The notes: generated by a model from the letters alone, not told the origin. Counted from the first letter of the stretch, positions 1 to 6,560 are shown. The stretch is 11,079 nt of DNA from an uncultured Clostridia bacterium (GCA_947624425.1 CANQKG010000032.1:1-11079); one strand, 5' to 3'. Numbers and translations: made by a program.

Positions 1-553
1 GCTTGCCGCAGCCGTATTCCTCGCCGCGGTCAAAATAGATCTCGGAGCAGGGTCCGCAGGGACCCGAGCCGATCTCCCAGAAGTTGTCCTCTTTCCCCAT
101 TCGGACGATCCGCTCCGGCGCGACGCCCACCTCGTTCACCCAGATATCGAACGCCTCGTCGTCCTCCTCATAGATCGAGACCCACAGCCGATCCACCGGC
201 ATTTTCAGTACCTCGGTGATGAACTCCCACGCCCAGCGGGTGGACTCCTTTTTGAAATAGTCGCCGAACGAAAAATTCCCCAGCATCTCGAAATAGGTGC
301 CGTGCCGCGCCGTTTTCCCGACATTTTCGATGTCGGGCGTGCGGATACATTTCTGGCAGGTGGTCACCCGCTTGTTGGGAGGCGTTTCCTGCCCCAGAAA
401 ATACTTTTTCAGCGGCGCCATCCCCGCGTTGATGAGCAGCAGGCTGTTATCCCCCTGCGGCACCAGCGGATAGCTTTTGAGGCGGGTGTGACCCTTCCCC
501 TCGAAAAAGCGGAGAAACATCTCCCGCAGATCATTCAGTCCCGTCCATTCCAT
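1..553 (-). CDS. alaS: Alanyl-tRNA synthetase, N-terminal part (cut by window edge)
   Basis: Charges tRNA-Ala with alanine in the cytoplasm. Only the first 184 codons are present; the gene continues past base 1. The start is the ATG at 553-551, behind a GGAAGGAGAG ribosome site (561-570). The protein opens MEWTGLNDLREMFLRFFEGKGH and shows class II AlaRS core motifs: the substrate-binding stretch LLINAGMAPLKKYF, the paired-cysteine segment TTCQKCIRTPDIENVGKTARH, then TYFEMLGNFSFGDYFK (motif 2 region) and EDNFWEIGSGPCGPCSEIYFDRG. These are highly conserved in bacterial AlaRS, so the identity is secure. The gene is preceded by a T-box leader and its own promoter, so its expression should respond to uncharged tRNA-Ala. 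The editing and C-Ala domains lie outside the window and cannot be judged. Confidence 0.97.
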   Translation of the reverse strand, partial: MEWTGLNDLREMFLRFFEGKGHTRLKSYPLVPQGDNSLLLINAGMAPLKKYFLGQETPPNKRVTTCQKCIRTPDIENVGKTARHGTYFEMLGNFSFGDYFKKESTRWAWEFITEVLKMPVDRLWVSIYEEDDEAFDIWVNEVGVAPERIVRMGKEDNFWEIGSGPCGPCSEIYFDRGEEYGCGK

Positions 554-570
554 TTTGATCCTCTCCTTCC

Positions 571-805
571 TAAAAAAACGGCTCCGCCCCATACCATGGG
601 ACGAAGCGCGCTCCGTGTTACCACCCAAATTGCCCCGTGCGCCGCACGGAACCACTCTAAGACCCCCTTAACGCGGGAGATACGGCGGGGCTTATCACCC
701 TGCGGCTCCGGGAGAGCGGCCGCACCCGCACACAGGAGCCGTTCTCATCCTCCGACCCTCTCTGTACTGCATGATCCCGACTGCGGCTTTCCGTTCTGCG
801 CCTTT
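571..805 (-). promoter_or_regulatory. T-box leader controlling alaS
   Basis: The untranslated leader of alaS carries the conserved T-box sequence, read on the minus strand as AATTTGGGTGGTAACACGGA (about 614-633). The bulge tetranucleotide UGGU would pair with the ACCA end of uncharged tRNA-Ala, and the last U matches the A discriminator base known for tRNA-Ala. Upstream is the typical GAGTGGTTCCGTGC segment (stem III side). A candidate stem I runs from AGAGAG (758-763) to its complement near 712-717, with GCG/GCC alanine codons on its 3' side near 717-726. I could not fix the specifier loop with certainty. The leader ends in an intrinsic terminator (572-607) that competes with the antiterminator. 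Confidence 0.93.
572..607 (-). terminator. Conditional terminator of the alaS T-box
   Basis: On the minus strand GCTTCGTCCCAT pairs with ATGGGGCGGAGC across a short GGT loop, allowing G-U pairs. A run of seven T follows (572-578). It sits directly between the T-box sequence and the alaS ribosome site, as expected for transcription attenuation. Confidence 0.88.
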
Positions 806-811
806 CCTCCT

Positions 812-839
812 ATTATATCCCATTTTCCGGTTTTGTCAA
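812..839 (-). promoter_or_regulatory. Promoter of alaS
   Basis: Perfect -35 TTGACA (834-839) and perfect -10 TATAAT (812-817) with a 16-base spacer, reading on the minus strand. It lies just upstream of the T-box leader. The TGA inside the -35 box is also the stop codon of the upstream PBP gene (836-838), so the alaS promoter starts inside the end of that gene. Confidence 0.9.
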
Positions 840-2431
840 CTCTTTTCCGCCGCCGTGATCCGCTCGGCGATCCGCCGGAAAACCGGCGCGGCGTCCTTGT
901 TGCCGCTCTCGCTCTCCTCGCAGAGCACCGATACCACATACCGGGGAGATTCGGTGGGAAAAAAGCCCACAAACCAGCCGTTGCAAAGCTCGTTCCCGTT
1001 TTCGTCATACTGCCCCGTCTGGGCGGTGCCGGTCTTGCCGCCGACCGTCACCCGCTCGCTTCTCGCCAGCGCGTTTTCATTCTTCGCGATCGCGGCGCCC
1101 AGCGCAAGGCGGATCGTCTCCGCCTGCTTTTGCGTCAGCGCCAGCACCGGCGGCTGCCTTTCCGACGGTATAAAGCTTCCCTCGCCGTCGGTTATTCCGG
1201 CGACCAGCATCGGTATGGGCGTTTTTCCGCCGTTTACCACCGCCGACGTCATCAGCGCAAGCTGGATCGGCGTGGCGGACAGTTCCCCCTGCCCGAAGCT
1301 GAGATTGGCAAGTCCGGCGGGAGCGGGCTCCTCCTGCGGCAGCAGCCCCGCCGCCGTCTCCAGTCCCGGTGCGAGCCGAAAGCTTTTCCCAAACGACAGA
1401 TCGGACGCGGTGCGCAGCAGCAGCGCGCTGCCGACCCGCTCCCCCAGCGCGATAAAATAGGGATTGCAGGACTCCCGCAGAGCGGCGGTCAGATCAAGGG
1501 CGCCGTGTCCCGCCGTCTGGTGGCAGTGGAACGCCCGGTTTTCCACCGTGATCGAACCGGTGCAGGTGTAAAAAAGCCCTTCTTCCCCCGCAATACAGGC
1601 GGCGGCAGCCGTCACCGTTTTGAACACCGATCCGACCGCATAGGCGGAAAACGCCCGATTGACAAGCGGCGCGGCGGGATCGGACAGGCTTTCCGCCAGC
1701 CGATCGGGAGAATAGCCGGGCAGAGAAACGCTCGCCAGCAGCTCGCCGGTCTGCGGCTCCATCACCACAATCGCGCCCTTTTTGATCGCGCCGCCCTCCT
1801 CCTCCGCGATCCGCTGGATCGTTTTGTCAATGGTCAGCCGCAGTTCCGCCGTTTCTGCCGTGACGGTCACCCGAGGCTGTACGGCCAAAAGCCGCCCCAC
1901 CCCGTCGCTATAGAAGGTGACCCGCGTTTCCTCCCCGCCGTGGTACAATAGGTCGTCATAGCTTTTTTCCAGCCCCGCGACGCCGTGTCCCTCGCTGTCG
2001 GTATAGCCGATCAGATGCGCCGCTAACTGCCCTTCCCCGTACCGCACGGGGGTCGTCAGCAGCAGAATGTCCTCGGGCAGCGCCGAGGTATCCGCTCCCT
2101 TTTGCAGTCTTGCCAGTACCGGCTTTCCCTCGGCGGCGGCGGACTGCACCCGCCTTCGTTCCGTATCGGAGAGCAAGGAAAGCAGCGCGGGCAGACCGGG
2201 ACTGTCGGGCGGTACCGCCGCCAGCTCGACCGTTTCCTCCTCCACCAGCGGCTCGCCGTTCCGGTCGGTGATCGAACCGCGGCTCTCTCCCGCCGAAAGG
2301 GTATAGCTCGTCTGGCGGGCGGCCGCTTCCGCCAGCCGCTCGCTGCCGGTCAGCCAGGCCAGTCTGGCCGCCAGAACCGACACGCAAAGCGCAAACACGC
2401 CCGCCGTTTGGATCAGCCTTTTATGCAACAC
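836..2431 (-). CDS. Class B penicillin-binding protein (peptidoglycan D,D-transpeptidase)
   Basis: Cross-links peptide stems of peptidoglycan on the outer face of the membrane. The 531-residue protein has one N-terminal membrane anchor (about 10-28) and the pedestal motif RGSITDRNG (51-59). Its transpeptidase domain carries the three active-site motifs: SVFK with the catalytic Ser268, SCN (321-323) and KTGT (466-469). There is no glycosyltransferase domain and no PASTA domain, which makes it a monofunctional class B enzyme of the FtsI/PBP2/SpoVD family. Many class B PBPs have 600-700 residues; here the region between anchor and catalytic domain is short. The start is GTG at 2431, because an in-frame TGA lies five codons upstream; the ribosome site (AAAGGCGG) is moderate. 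Whether it serves elongation, division or sporulation cannot be told from this window. It is divergent from guaA and followed by alaS. Confidence 0.93.
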   Translation of the reverse strand: MLHKRLIQTAGVFALCVSVLAARLAWLTGSERLAEAAARQTSYTLSAGESRGSITDRNGEPLVEEETVELAAVPPDSPGLPALLSLLSDTERRRVQSAAAEGKPVLARLQKGADTSALPEDILLLTTPVRYGEGQLAAHLIGYTDSEGHGVAGLEKSYDDLLYHGGEETRVTFYSDGVGRLLAVQPRVTVTAETAELRLTIDKTIQRIAEEEGGAIKKGAIVVMEPQTGELLASVSLPGYSPDRLAESLSDPAAPLVNRAFSAYAVGSVFKTVTAAAACIAGEEGLFYTCTGSITVENRAFHCHQTAGHGALDLTAALRESCNPYFIALGERVGSALLLRTASDLSFGKSFRLAPGLETAAGLLPQEEPAPAGLANLSFGQGELSATPIQLALMTSAVVNGGKTPIPMLVAGITDGEGSFIPSERQPPVLALTQKQAETIRLALGAAIAKNENALARSERVTVGGKTGTAQTGQYDENGNELCNGWFVGFFPTESPRYVVSVLCEESESGNKDAAPVFRRIAERITAAEKS

Positions 2432-2472
2432 ATTCGCCGCCTTTCAGTGATATCTTTGCCGAAATCGGACAA

Positions 2473-2500
2473 ATCATACCGAAACATGGCGAAATAGCAA
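2473..2500 (-). promoter_or_regulatory. Likely promoter of the PBP gene
   Basis: Read on the minus strand: TTGCTA (2495-2500), 16 bases, TATGAT (2473-2478), about 40 bases before the GTG start. Both boxes match consensus reasonably (4/6 and 5/6). Confidence 0.55.
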
Positions 2501-2506
2501 AACCGC

Positions 2507-2535
2507 TTGCAAATCGGGGTGGGTTATGATAAAGT
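2507..2535 (+). promoter_or_regulatory. Possible promoter of guaA
   Basis: TTGCAA (2507-2512), 17 bases, TAAAGT (2530-2535). A better-looking TATGAT (2525-2530) overlaps but would be only 12 bases from this -35 box, so the exact -10 is unclear. I saw no guanine riboswitch in the short leader. Confidence 0.4.
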
Positions 2536-2566
2536 AAAAGAATAAGAAAAAAGGAAGTGACTGCCT

Positions 2567-4099
2567 GTGGCCACACATCAAACCGTGATCGTCCTCGACT
2601 TCGGCGGACAGTATAACCAGCTTATCGCGCGGCGTGTACGGGAGTGCGGCGTTTACTGCGAGGTGCATCCCTATACGCTGCCCATCGCGCGGCTGAAGGA
2701 AATGGAGCCGGTCGGGATCATCTTCACCGGCGGACCGAACAGCGTGTATCTAAACGGCGCGCCGCGGATCGACCCGGAGGTCTTTTCGCTCGGCGTGCCG
2801 GTGCTCGGCATCTGCTACGGCGCACAGCTGATGGCGATGACGCTGGGCGGTAAGGTGGAATCCTCCGAAACCAGAGAATACGGAAAAACAAAAACCCATT
2901 ATGATAATTCGGATCGGCTCTTTGCCGGGCTTCCCGAAGCAGGTATCAGCTGGATGAGCCACACCGACCGGATCGCCGAGATGCCGGAGGGCTTTGTCTC
3001 CACCGCGCATACCGACGCCTGTCCGGTGGCGGCCATGGCAAACGAGAAGCGGCGGCTGTACGGGCTGCAGTTCCACCCCGAGGTGATGCACACCGAAAAC
3101 GGGCTTCAGATGCTCCGGCGGTTCGTCACGGTATGCGGCTGCACCGGCGACTGGTCGATGGACGACTATGCCCGTACCGCCGTGGACGAGATCCGGCAAA
3201 AGGTCGGGAACGGCAAGGTGCTGCTGGCGCTCTCGGGCGGCGTGGATTCCTCGGTACTCGCGGCACTGCTCTCGAAAGCGGTGGGGAAACAGCTCACCTG
3301 CATTTTTGTGGATCACGGGCTGATGCGGAAAAACGAGGGGGACGAGGTGGAGGCCGCCTTTTCCGGGAAAGATGTGAATTTTATCCGCGTCAATGCCGCC
3401 GATCAGTTTTTGTCGGCGCTTTCGGGTGTGACCGAGCCGGAGAAAAAGCGGCGGATCATCGGCGAGGCGTTTATTCGGGTGTTTGAGGCGGAAGCCAAAA
3501 AAATCGGCAAGGTGGACTTTCTGGCACAGGGCACCATCTACCCCGATGTGATCGAATCGGGCGCGGGCGATGCGGCGATCATCAAAAGCCACCACAATGT
3601 CGGCGCGCTGCCCGATCATGTGGATTTTAAGGAGATCATCGAGCCGCTGCGTATGCTCTTTAAGGACGAGGTGCGGCAGCTCGGGCAGAAGCTCGGCGTG
3701 CCGGATTATCTGGTGTGGCGGCAGCCGTTCCCGGGACCCGGGCTTGCGATTCGGGTCATCGGCGAGATCACGAAAGAGAAGCTCGATATCCTGCGGGACG
3801 CCGATGCGATCTATCGGGAGGAGATCGCAAAAGCGGGGCTGGACCGCTCGATCCACCAGTACTTCGCGGTGCTGACCGACACCCGTTCGGTCGGCGTCAT
3901 GGGAGACGGACGCACCTACGATTACACCCTCGCGCTCCGCGGCATCACCACCACCGACTTCATGACCGCCGACTTTGCGCGGATCCCCTACGATGTGCTG
4001 GCAACGGTTTCCGCCCGCATCGTCAATGAGGTGAGCCATATCAACCGCGTCGTCTACGACGTCACCACCAAACCCCCCTCCACAATCGAGTGGGAATGA
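2567..4099 (+). CDS. guaA: GMP synthase (glutamine-hydrolysing)
   Basis: Converts XMP, ATP and glutamine to GMP, the last step of guanine nucleotide synthesis. The 510 residues carry an N-terminal class I glutamine amidotransferase with nucleophile Cys83 (GICYGAQ) and partners His170 and Glu172 (QFHPEV). Next come the ATP pyrophosphatase domain with the P-loop SGGVDSS (223-229) and the C-terminal dimerisation domain ending DVTTKPPSTIEWE, the conserved C-terminus of the family. Length is normal and no motif is missing. The start is GTG at 2567, six bases after AAGGAAGTGA (2551-2560), close to the ideal ribosome site. guaB, the preceding pathway step, lies downstream on the same strand near 9774. 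The 3' end of guaA is a known landing site for genomic islands, and an AT-rich island follows here. Confidence 0.98.
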   Translation: MATHQTVIVLDFGGQYNQLIARRVRECGVYCEVHPYTLPIARLKEMEPVGIIFTGGPNSVYLNGAPRIDPEVFSLGVPVLGICYGAQLMAMTLGGKVESSETREYGKTKTHYDNSDRLFAGLPEAGISWMSHTDRIAEMPEGFVSTAHTDACPVAAMANEKRRLYGLQFHPEVMHTENGLQMLRRFVTVCGCTGDWSMDDYARTAVDEIRQKVGNGKVLLALSGGVDSSVLAALLSKAVGKQLTCIFVDHGLMRKNEGDEVEAAFSGKDVNFIRVNAADQFLSALSGVTEPEKKRRIIGEAFIRVFEAEAKKIGKVDFLAQGTIYPDVIESGAGDAAIIKSHHNVGALPDHVDFKEIIEPLRMLFKDEVRQLGQKLGVPDYLVWRQPFPGPGLAIRVIGEITKEKLDILRDADAIYREEIAKAGLDRSIHQYFAVLTDTRSVGVMGDGRTYDYTLALRGITTTDFMTADFARIPYDVLATVSARIVNEVSHINRVVYDVTTKPPSTIEWE

Positions 4100-4109
4100 T
4101 TGCGGAAGC

Positions 4110-4147
4110 CCGAAAAGTCCAGTAACCATGCGGGTTTTCGGATTTTC
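4110..4147 (+). terminator. Weak terminator-like hairpin after guaA
   Basis: CCGAAAA (4110-4116) pairs with TTTTCGG (4135-4141) across an 18-base loop and is followed by ATTTTC. The stem is short and A/T-rich inside, so this is only a candidate end for the guaA transcript. Confidence 0.35.
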
Positions 4148-4183
4148 AAAGCGTCTTTTGATCACAATTTGATAACAAATTCA

Positions 4184-4215
4184 AGCGGTGGTAGGATGAA
4201 ATGATTACCACCGCT
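4184..4215. repeat. Perfect 10-bp hairpin upstream of the HNH gene
   Basis: AGCGGTGGTA (4184-4193) and TACCACCGCT (4206-4215) are exact inverted arms around a 12-base loop. The arms are GC-rich inside otherwise AT-rich DNA. No T-run follows on either strand, so it does not look like an ordinary terminator. Confidence 0.7.
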
Positions 4216-4225
4216 AATTATGTTA

Positions 4226-4268
4226 TATGTTAACTGCTGAAAGCATTATTATTGACACTATGTTAACT
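4226..4268. promoter_or_regulatory. Pair of direct repeats around the HNH promoter (possible operators)
   Basis: TATGTTAACT occurs at 4226-4235 and 4259-4268. The copies start 33 bases apart, about three helical turns, and each has the palindromic core GTTAAC. One lies upstream of the -35 box, the other in the promoter spacer. This is the geometry of a repressor that binds two sites on one face of the DNA; the binding protein is unknown. Confidence 0.45.
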
Positions 4269-4280
4269 ATTTGATACAAT
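4252..4280 (+). promoter_or_regulatory. Strong promoter of the HNH gene
   Basis: Perfect TTGACA (4252-4257), 17-base spacer, TACAAT (4275-4280) with an extended -10 TGA just before it. Transcription would start near 4287, about 58 bases before the ATG. Confidence 0.82.
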
Positions 4281-4344
4281 ATTTTAAGATCAATCGTTGA
4301 TAACTTGAAAACGCTTATCTTCACAGCTTATATGGGAGGAAAAT

Positions 4345-5619
4345 ATGGTGAATAGAGATTTTTCGGATTCTGTAAAACTAAATGTGATTACTGAAAATCT
4401 CAAAAAGAATAATGGTGATATACGCTGCTCTATTTGCGGAGCAAAACTTTCGTCCATTGGAGAGTGTCACTTCGACCATATTTTCCCCTTCGCAAAGGGC
4501 GGAAAATCCACAGCGGATAATTGTCAAATCCTTTGCGTTAACTGTAATCTAAAGAAATCCAATAAGGAATTAAACGATTTTTTGTTGGAGGAAAAGGCAA
4601 AAAAGTTTTTGGCAGGGGAAAATCTAAAGGAAACAACGCAGATAGAAAATTCAGATACCGACATTTTGCCGGAAAACACAAGAGAATCTCCTGAAGATAT
4701 GACCAAAGAAGAATTTGATCGCATTATTGCAAGCTTTATTTCCCGCAAAGGTAATATTCATAAGGTCGACTTTGGTCGAGAGTATAATCATCTGCCTTCC
4801 ATTCACTATGTGCGAAAGTATTACGGGGATTTACGAACATTAAAGAAAGCATTTGACATTGAGGATTTATCGTCTGACTGGAATAGAGAGACTATTCGAA
4901 CTGCACTAGAGGAGTTTGTTGAAAAAAACGGAGATATTTTTCAGAAAGACCTATCCAAAAGAAATAGACTTCCTTCCCTTCCATGTGTATTGCGATATTT
5001 TCCGGAATATAAAAACTTCACGGATATAAAGAAAAATATGCTTGGTTTAACAGTACGAAAAAACTGGGATATGGAAAGCGTAATACAGGCCGGCAAAAAC
5101 TACGTAAATAGATACGGCAAGATAACCGAAAGCAGCTTGCGTGCAGAAAACAATCTTCCAACGACCCGTATTGTGTATAATTATTTTGGGTCACTTGCCG
5201 CTTATCAACAGGCAGTCGGAGCGCCTGTTTCACAAAAAAATGAGTTTATATCGGAAAAGGCAATTGAAAATGCAGTAAACCATTTCTTCGGAGAAAAAGA
5301 ACGAGTAGTCGTTACGATGAAACAGTTCTTCGAGTCATTTCCGTATTCACCATCTACAATACATAAACGATTTGGCTCGTTTGCTTTATTTTGCCAAAAG
5401 TACGATATTACAGTAAAGCAGAGCAAAAAAGCAAAATATTCAAAGCAAGAAGTAGATGATGCAATCGCAAAATGGGTGAAAGCCGGAAAGAAAATACCAC
5501 CGGCGAAAGAGCTCAGCAAACTTGGATTGCCTTCTACAAGCGTTATCTTAAAATACTACGAGGACTGGAAAGAACCGTTCATTCTTTATCAAAAGCTTTA
5601 TGATAAGTTGAATGTATAA
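4345..5619 (+). CDS. HNH endonuclease with five C-terminal homing-endonuclease-type repeats
   Basis: Probable site-specific DNA endonuclease, 424 residues. The N-terminal HNH domain has zinc-site cysteines C28, C31, C64 and C67, the catalytic pair D44-H45 in FDHI, then GGK, N59 and CNLKK (67-71). A linker (about 80-118) follows. The rest is five tandem modules of about 60 residues (about 119-173, 179-235, 241-293, 302-355, 365-422). Each starts with a helix, then has an F..xxG-I segment and ends in an LPS-x-x-V-x-KYYG-like motif. This resembles the homing endonuclease associated repeat (HNH_repeat in Pfam, as I recall), which suggests modular DNA binding. The start ATG follows GGGAGGA (4334-4340). 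Base and codon use are AT-rich, unlike guaA, pointing to horizontal gain. It could also be a restriction or anti-phage nuclease; no partner methylase or intron is visible. Confidence 0.88.
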   Translation: MVNRDFSDSVKLNVITENLKKNNGDIRCSICGAKLSSIGECHFDHIFPFAKGGKSTADNCQILCVNCNLKKSNKELNDFLLEEKAKKFLAGENLKETTQIENSDTDILPENTRESPEDMTKEEFDRIIASFISRKGNIHKVDFGREYNHLPSIHYVRKYYGDLRTLKKAFDIEDLSSDWNRETIRTALEEFVEKNGDIFQKDLSKRNRLPSLPCVLRYFPEYKNFTDIKKNMLGLTVRKNWDMESVIQAGKNYVNRYGKITESSLRAENNLPTTRIVYNYFGSLAAYQQAVGAPVSQKNEFISEKAIENAVNHFFGEKERVVVTMKQFFESFPYSPSTIHKRFGSFALFCQKYDITVKQSKKAKYSKQEVDDAIAKWVKAGKKIPPAKELSKLGLPSTSVILKYYEDWKEPFILYQKLYDKLNV

Positions 5620-5642
5620 CCCCCTTCTCTCTTATATTGATT

Positions 5643-5666
5643 TTTGTTATCTTCCGTGATAACAAA
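5643..5666. repeat. AT-rich hairpin after the HNH gene
   Basis: TTTGTTATC (5643-5651) and GATAACAAA (5658-5666) form an exact 9-bp inverted repeat with a 6-base loop, 23 bases after the HNH stop codon. TGATAACAAA also occurs at 4170-4179 on the other side of the gene. No clear T-run follows on the plus strand, so its role as a terminator is doubtful. Confidence 0.6.
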
Positions 5667-5815
5667 CTGATAATAGCCCATCGTGCAGGCTGGATAATAT
5701 GGGCAGACCAAATAATCAAAAGACGCACAGACACGACAGAGAATAATTCCTATTCAGGATGGTTTAATATCGGTCTTGTGGGAGTGATGACAAAAGCTCC
5801 AAAAATCCATATCAG

Positions 5816-5855
5816 AAACGCCCTTAGCCGTGGTGACACGGCTAAGGGCGTTTTT
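5816..5855. terminator. Strong intrinsic terminator between convergent genes
   Basis: AAACGCCCTTAGCCGTG (5816-5832) pairs perfectly with CACGGCTAAGGGCGTTT (5837-5853) across a GTGA loop, and the plus strand ends in TTTTT. On the minus strand the stem is followed by TTTCT, so it may also stop the gene ending at 5870, though less strongly. Confidence 0.9.
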
Positions 5856-5869
5856 GATCTTTTGCGGAT

Positions 5870-6400
5870 CTATCGTTTACGATCATACCACGGTTTTAAA
5901 ATGGATTCCCAATCTCCTTGAAACTCTTTCAGATCGAAATGCTTTTCAATCCGTTTTCCGTAAGCATTCCACACCTGATCTTTGCGGTCAGGCGGCATCT
6001 CAACCGGATTGCCGTCTCCATCTGTGATTGCCCACATCATTCGTTCCGATTCAACCCAAGTTGTGTAAGTTTTCATCTCATCTAAATGCAAGGCGGACTC
6101 CTCTTCCCATTCGTCATCATCCAACCAGATGAATGCGCCGTTGTCAAGAATAAAGGCCACGCTCCCGGACAGCCATTCGGCGTCGTAATCTCTTTGTGTG
6201 TTGACACGCATGCCTTTGATCCAAACAAACCTCAAAAGCACTCCTTGATCTCCGGTGTCATATTTCAAGAAAATCTCCACCATATCCTTGCCCGGAATAT
6301 ACTCCACTCTTTCCGGTCTGAAATCGTGAAAGCCCCAATTGCTGTCTAAAAAGTGATTGATCCCGTTCTCGCTTTTTTCCACCTCATACCATACAGCCAT
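5870..6400 (-). CDS. Hypothetical acidic, tryptophan-rich protein
   Basis: I do not recognise the family. The start is set at ATG 6400, because GGGGAGGAAACAA lies directly before it, giving 176 residues (MAVWYEVEKSENG...). An upstream ATG at 6433 has no such site. The protein is soluble-looking, with no signal peptide and no membrane segment. It has about eleven tryptophans, an acidic WLDDDEWEEE stretch in the middle and a basic tail (KPWYDRKR). A central block (GFHDFRPERVEY, then VEIFLKYDTGDQGVLLRF) reads like alternating beta strands. No catalytic motif is evident. Small stand-alone proteins of this look are sometimes immunity-like, but there is no toxin beside it, so that is only a thought. 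It lies at the right end of the AT-richer island and is convergent with the HNH gene. Confidence 0.75.
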   Translation of the reverse strand: MAVWYEVEKSENGINHFLDSNWGFHDFRPERVEYIPGKDMVEIFLKYDTGDQGVLLRFVWIKGMRVNTQRDYDAEWLSGSVAFILDNGAFIWLDDDEWEEESALHLDEMKTYTTWVESERMMWAITDGDGNPVEMPPDRKDQVWNAYGKRIEKHFDLKEFQGDWESILKPWYDRKR

Positions 6401-6442
6401 TTTGTTTCCTCCCCGTGAAAATGAATAAGTCAAAGCCGATAC

Positions 6443-6465
6443 GAGCCGATTATCCTTTTCGGCTC
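6443..6465. repeat. Small inverted repeat in the leader of the hypothetical gene
   Basis: GAGCCGA (6443-6449) and TCGGCTC (6459-6465) are exact inverted arms with a 9-base loop. They lie between the likely promoter and the start of the minus-strand gene at 6400. Confidence 0.45.
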
Positions 6466-6532
6466 ATCCTCCCATGCTTCGCTCAGGACGCCGCGAAGAC
6501 ACTTTATGTATCGTTTTCAACATTTATCATCG

Positions 6533-6559
6533 TTTATCTACTCCAAAATTTTCTGTCAA
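6533..6559 (-). promoter_or_regulatory. Candidate promoter of the hypothetical minus-strand gene
   Basis: On the minus strand a perfect TTGACA (6554-6559) is followed by AT-rich sequence. The best -10 choices are GATAAA (6533-6538, 15-base spacer) or TAAACG (17-base spacer), both poor. The transcript would have a leader of over 100 bases. Confidence 0.35.
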
Positions 6560-6560
6560 C

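Larger units (their letters stand above)
4151..5726. mobile_element. Possible small mobile unit carrying the HNH gene
   Basis: A 12-base sequence GCGTCTTTTGAT (4151-4162) recurs as its exact reverse complement at 5715-5726. The pair brackets the HNH gene, its promoter and several hairpins, and the enclosed DNA is clearly more AT-rich than guaA. No target-site duplication is visible outside the repeats, and no transposase or integrase is encoded, so this may be a homing-type unit rather than a transposon. Element status is inference. A 12-bp match between two gaps of about 200 bases is unlikely by chance but not impossible. Confidence 0.35.

Noticed and set aside
302..1951. Long open frame on the plus strand across alaS, its leader and the PBP gene
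   Set aside because: It runs antisense to two clearly recognised genes and a T-box leader, and its translation is a low-complexity Arg/Pro/Gly-rich shadow.
2750..4165. Long minus-strand open frame over guaA
   Set aside because: Antisense shadow of guaA; the translation is His/Arg/Gly-rich with no family features.
4100..4344. Group I intron or tRNA next to the HNH gene
   Set aside because: guaA is uninterrupted, and I found no tRNA or intron core sequence on either side of the nuclease gene.
5637..5921. Possible small plus-strand gene after the HNH gene
   Set aside because: It begins at a TTG with no ribosome site, crosses the strong terminator at 5816-5855 and runs into the convergent gene.
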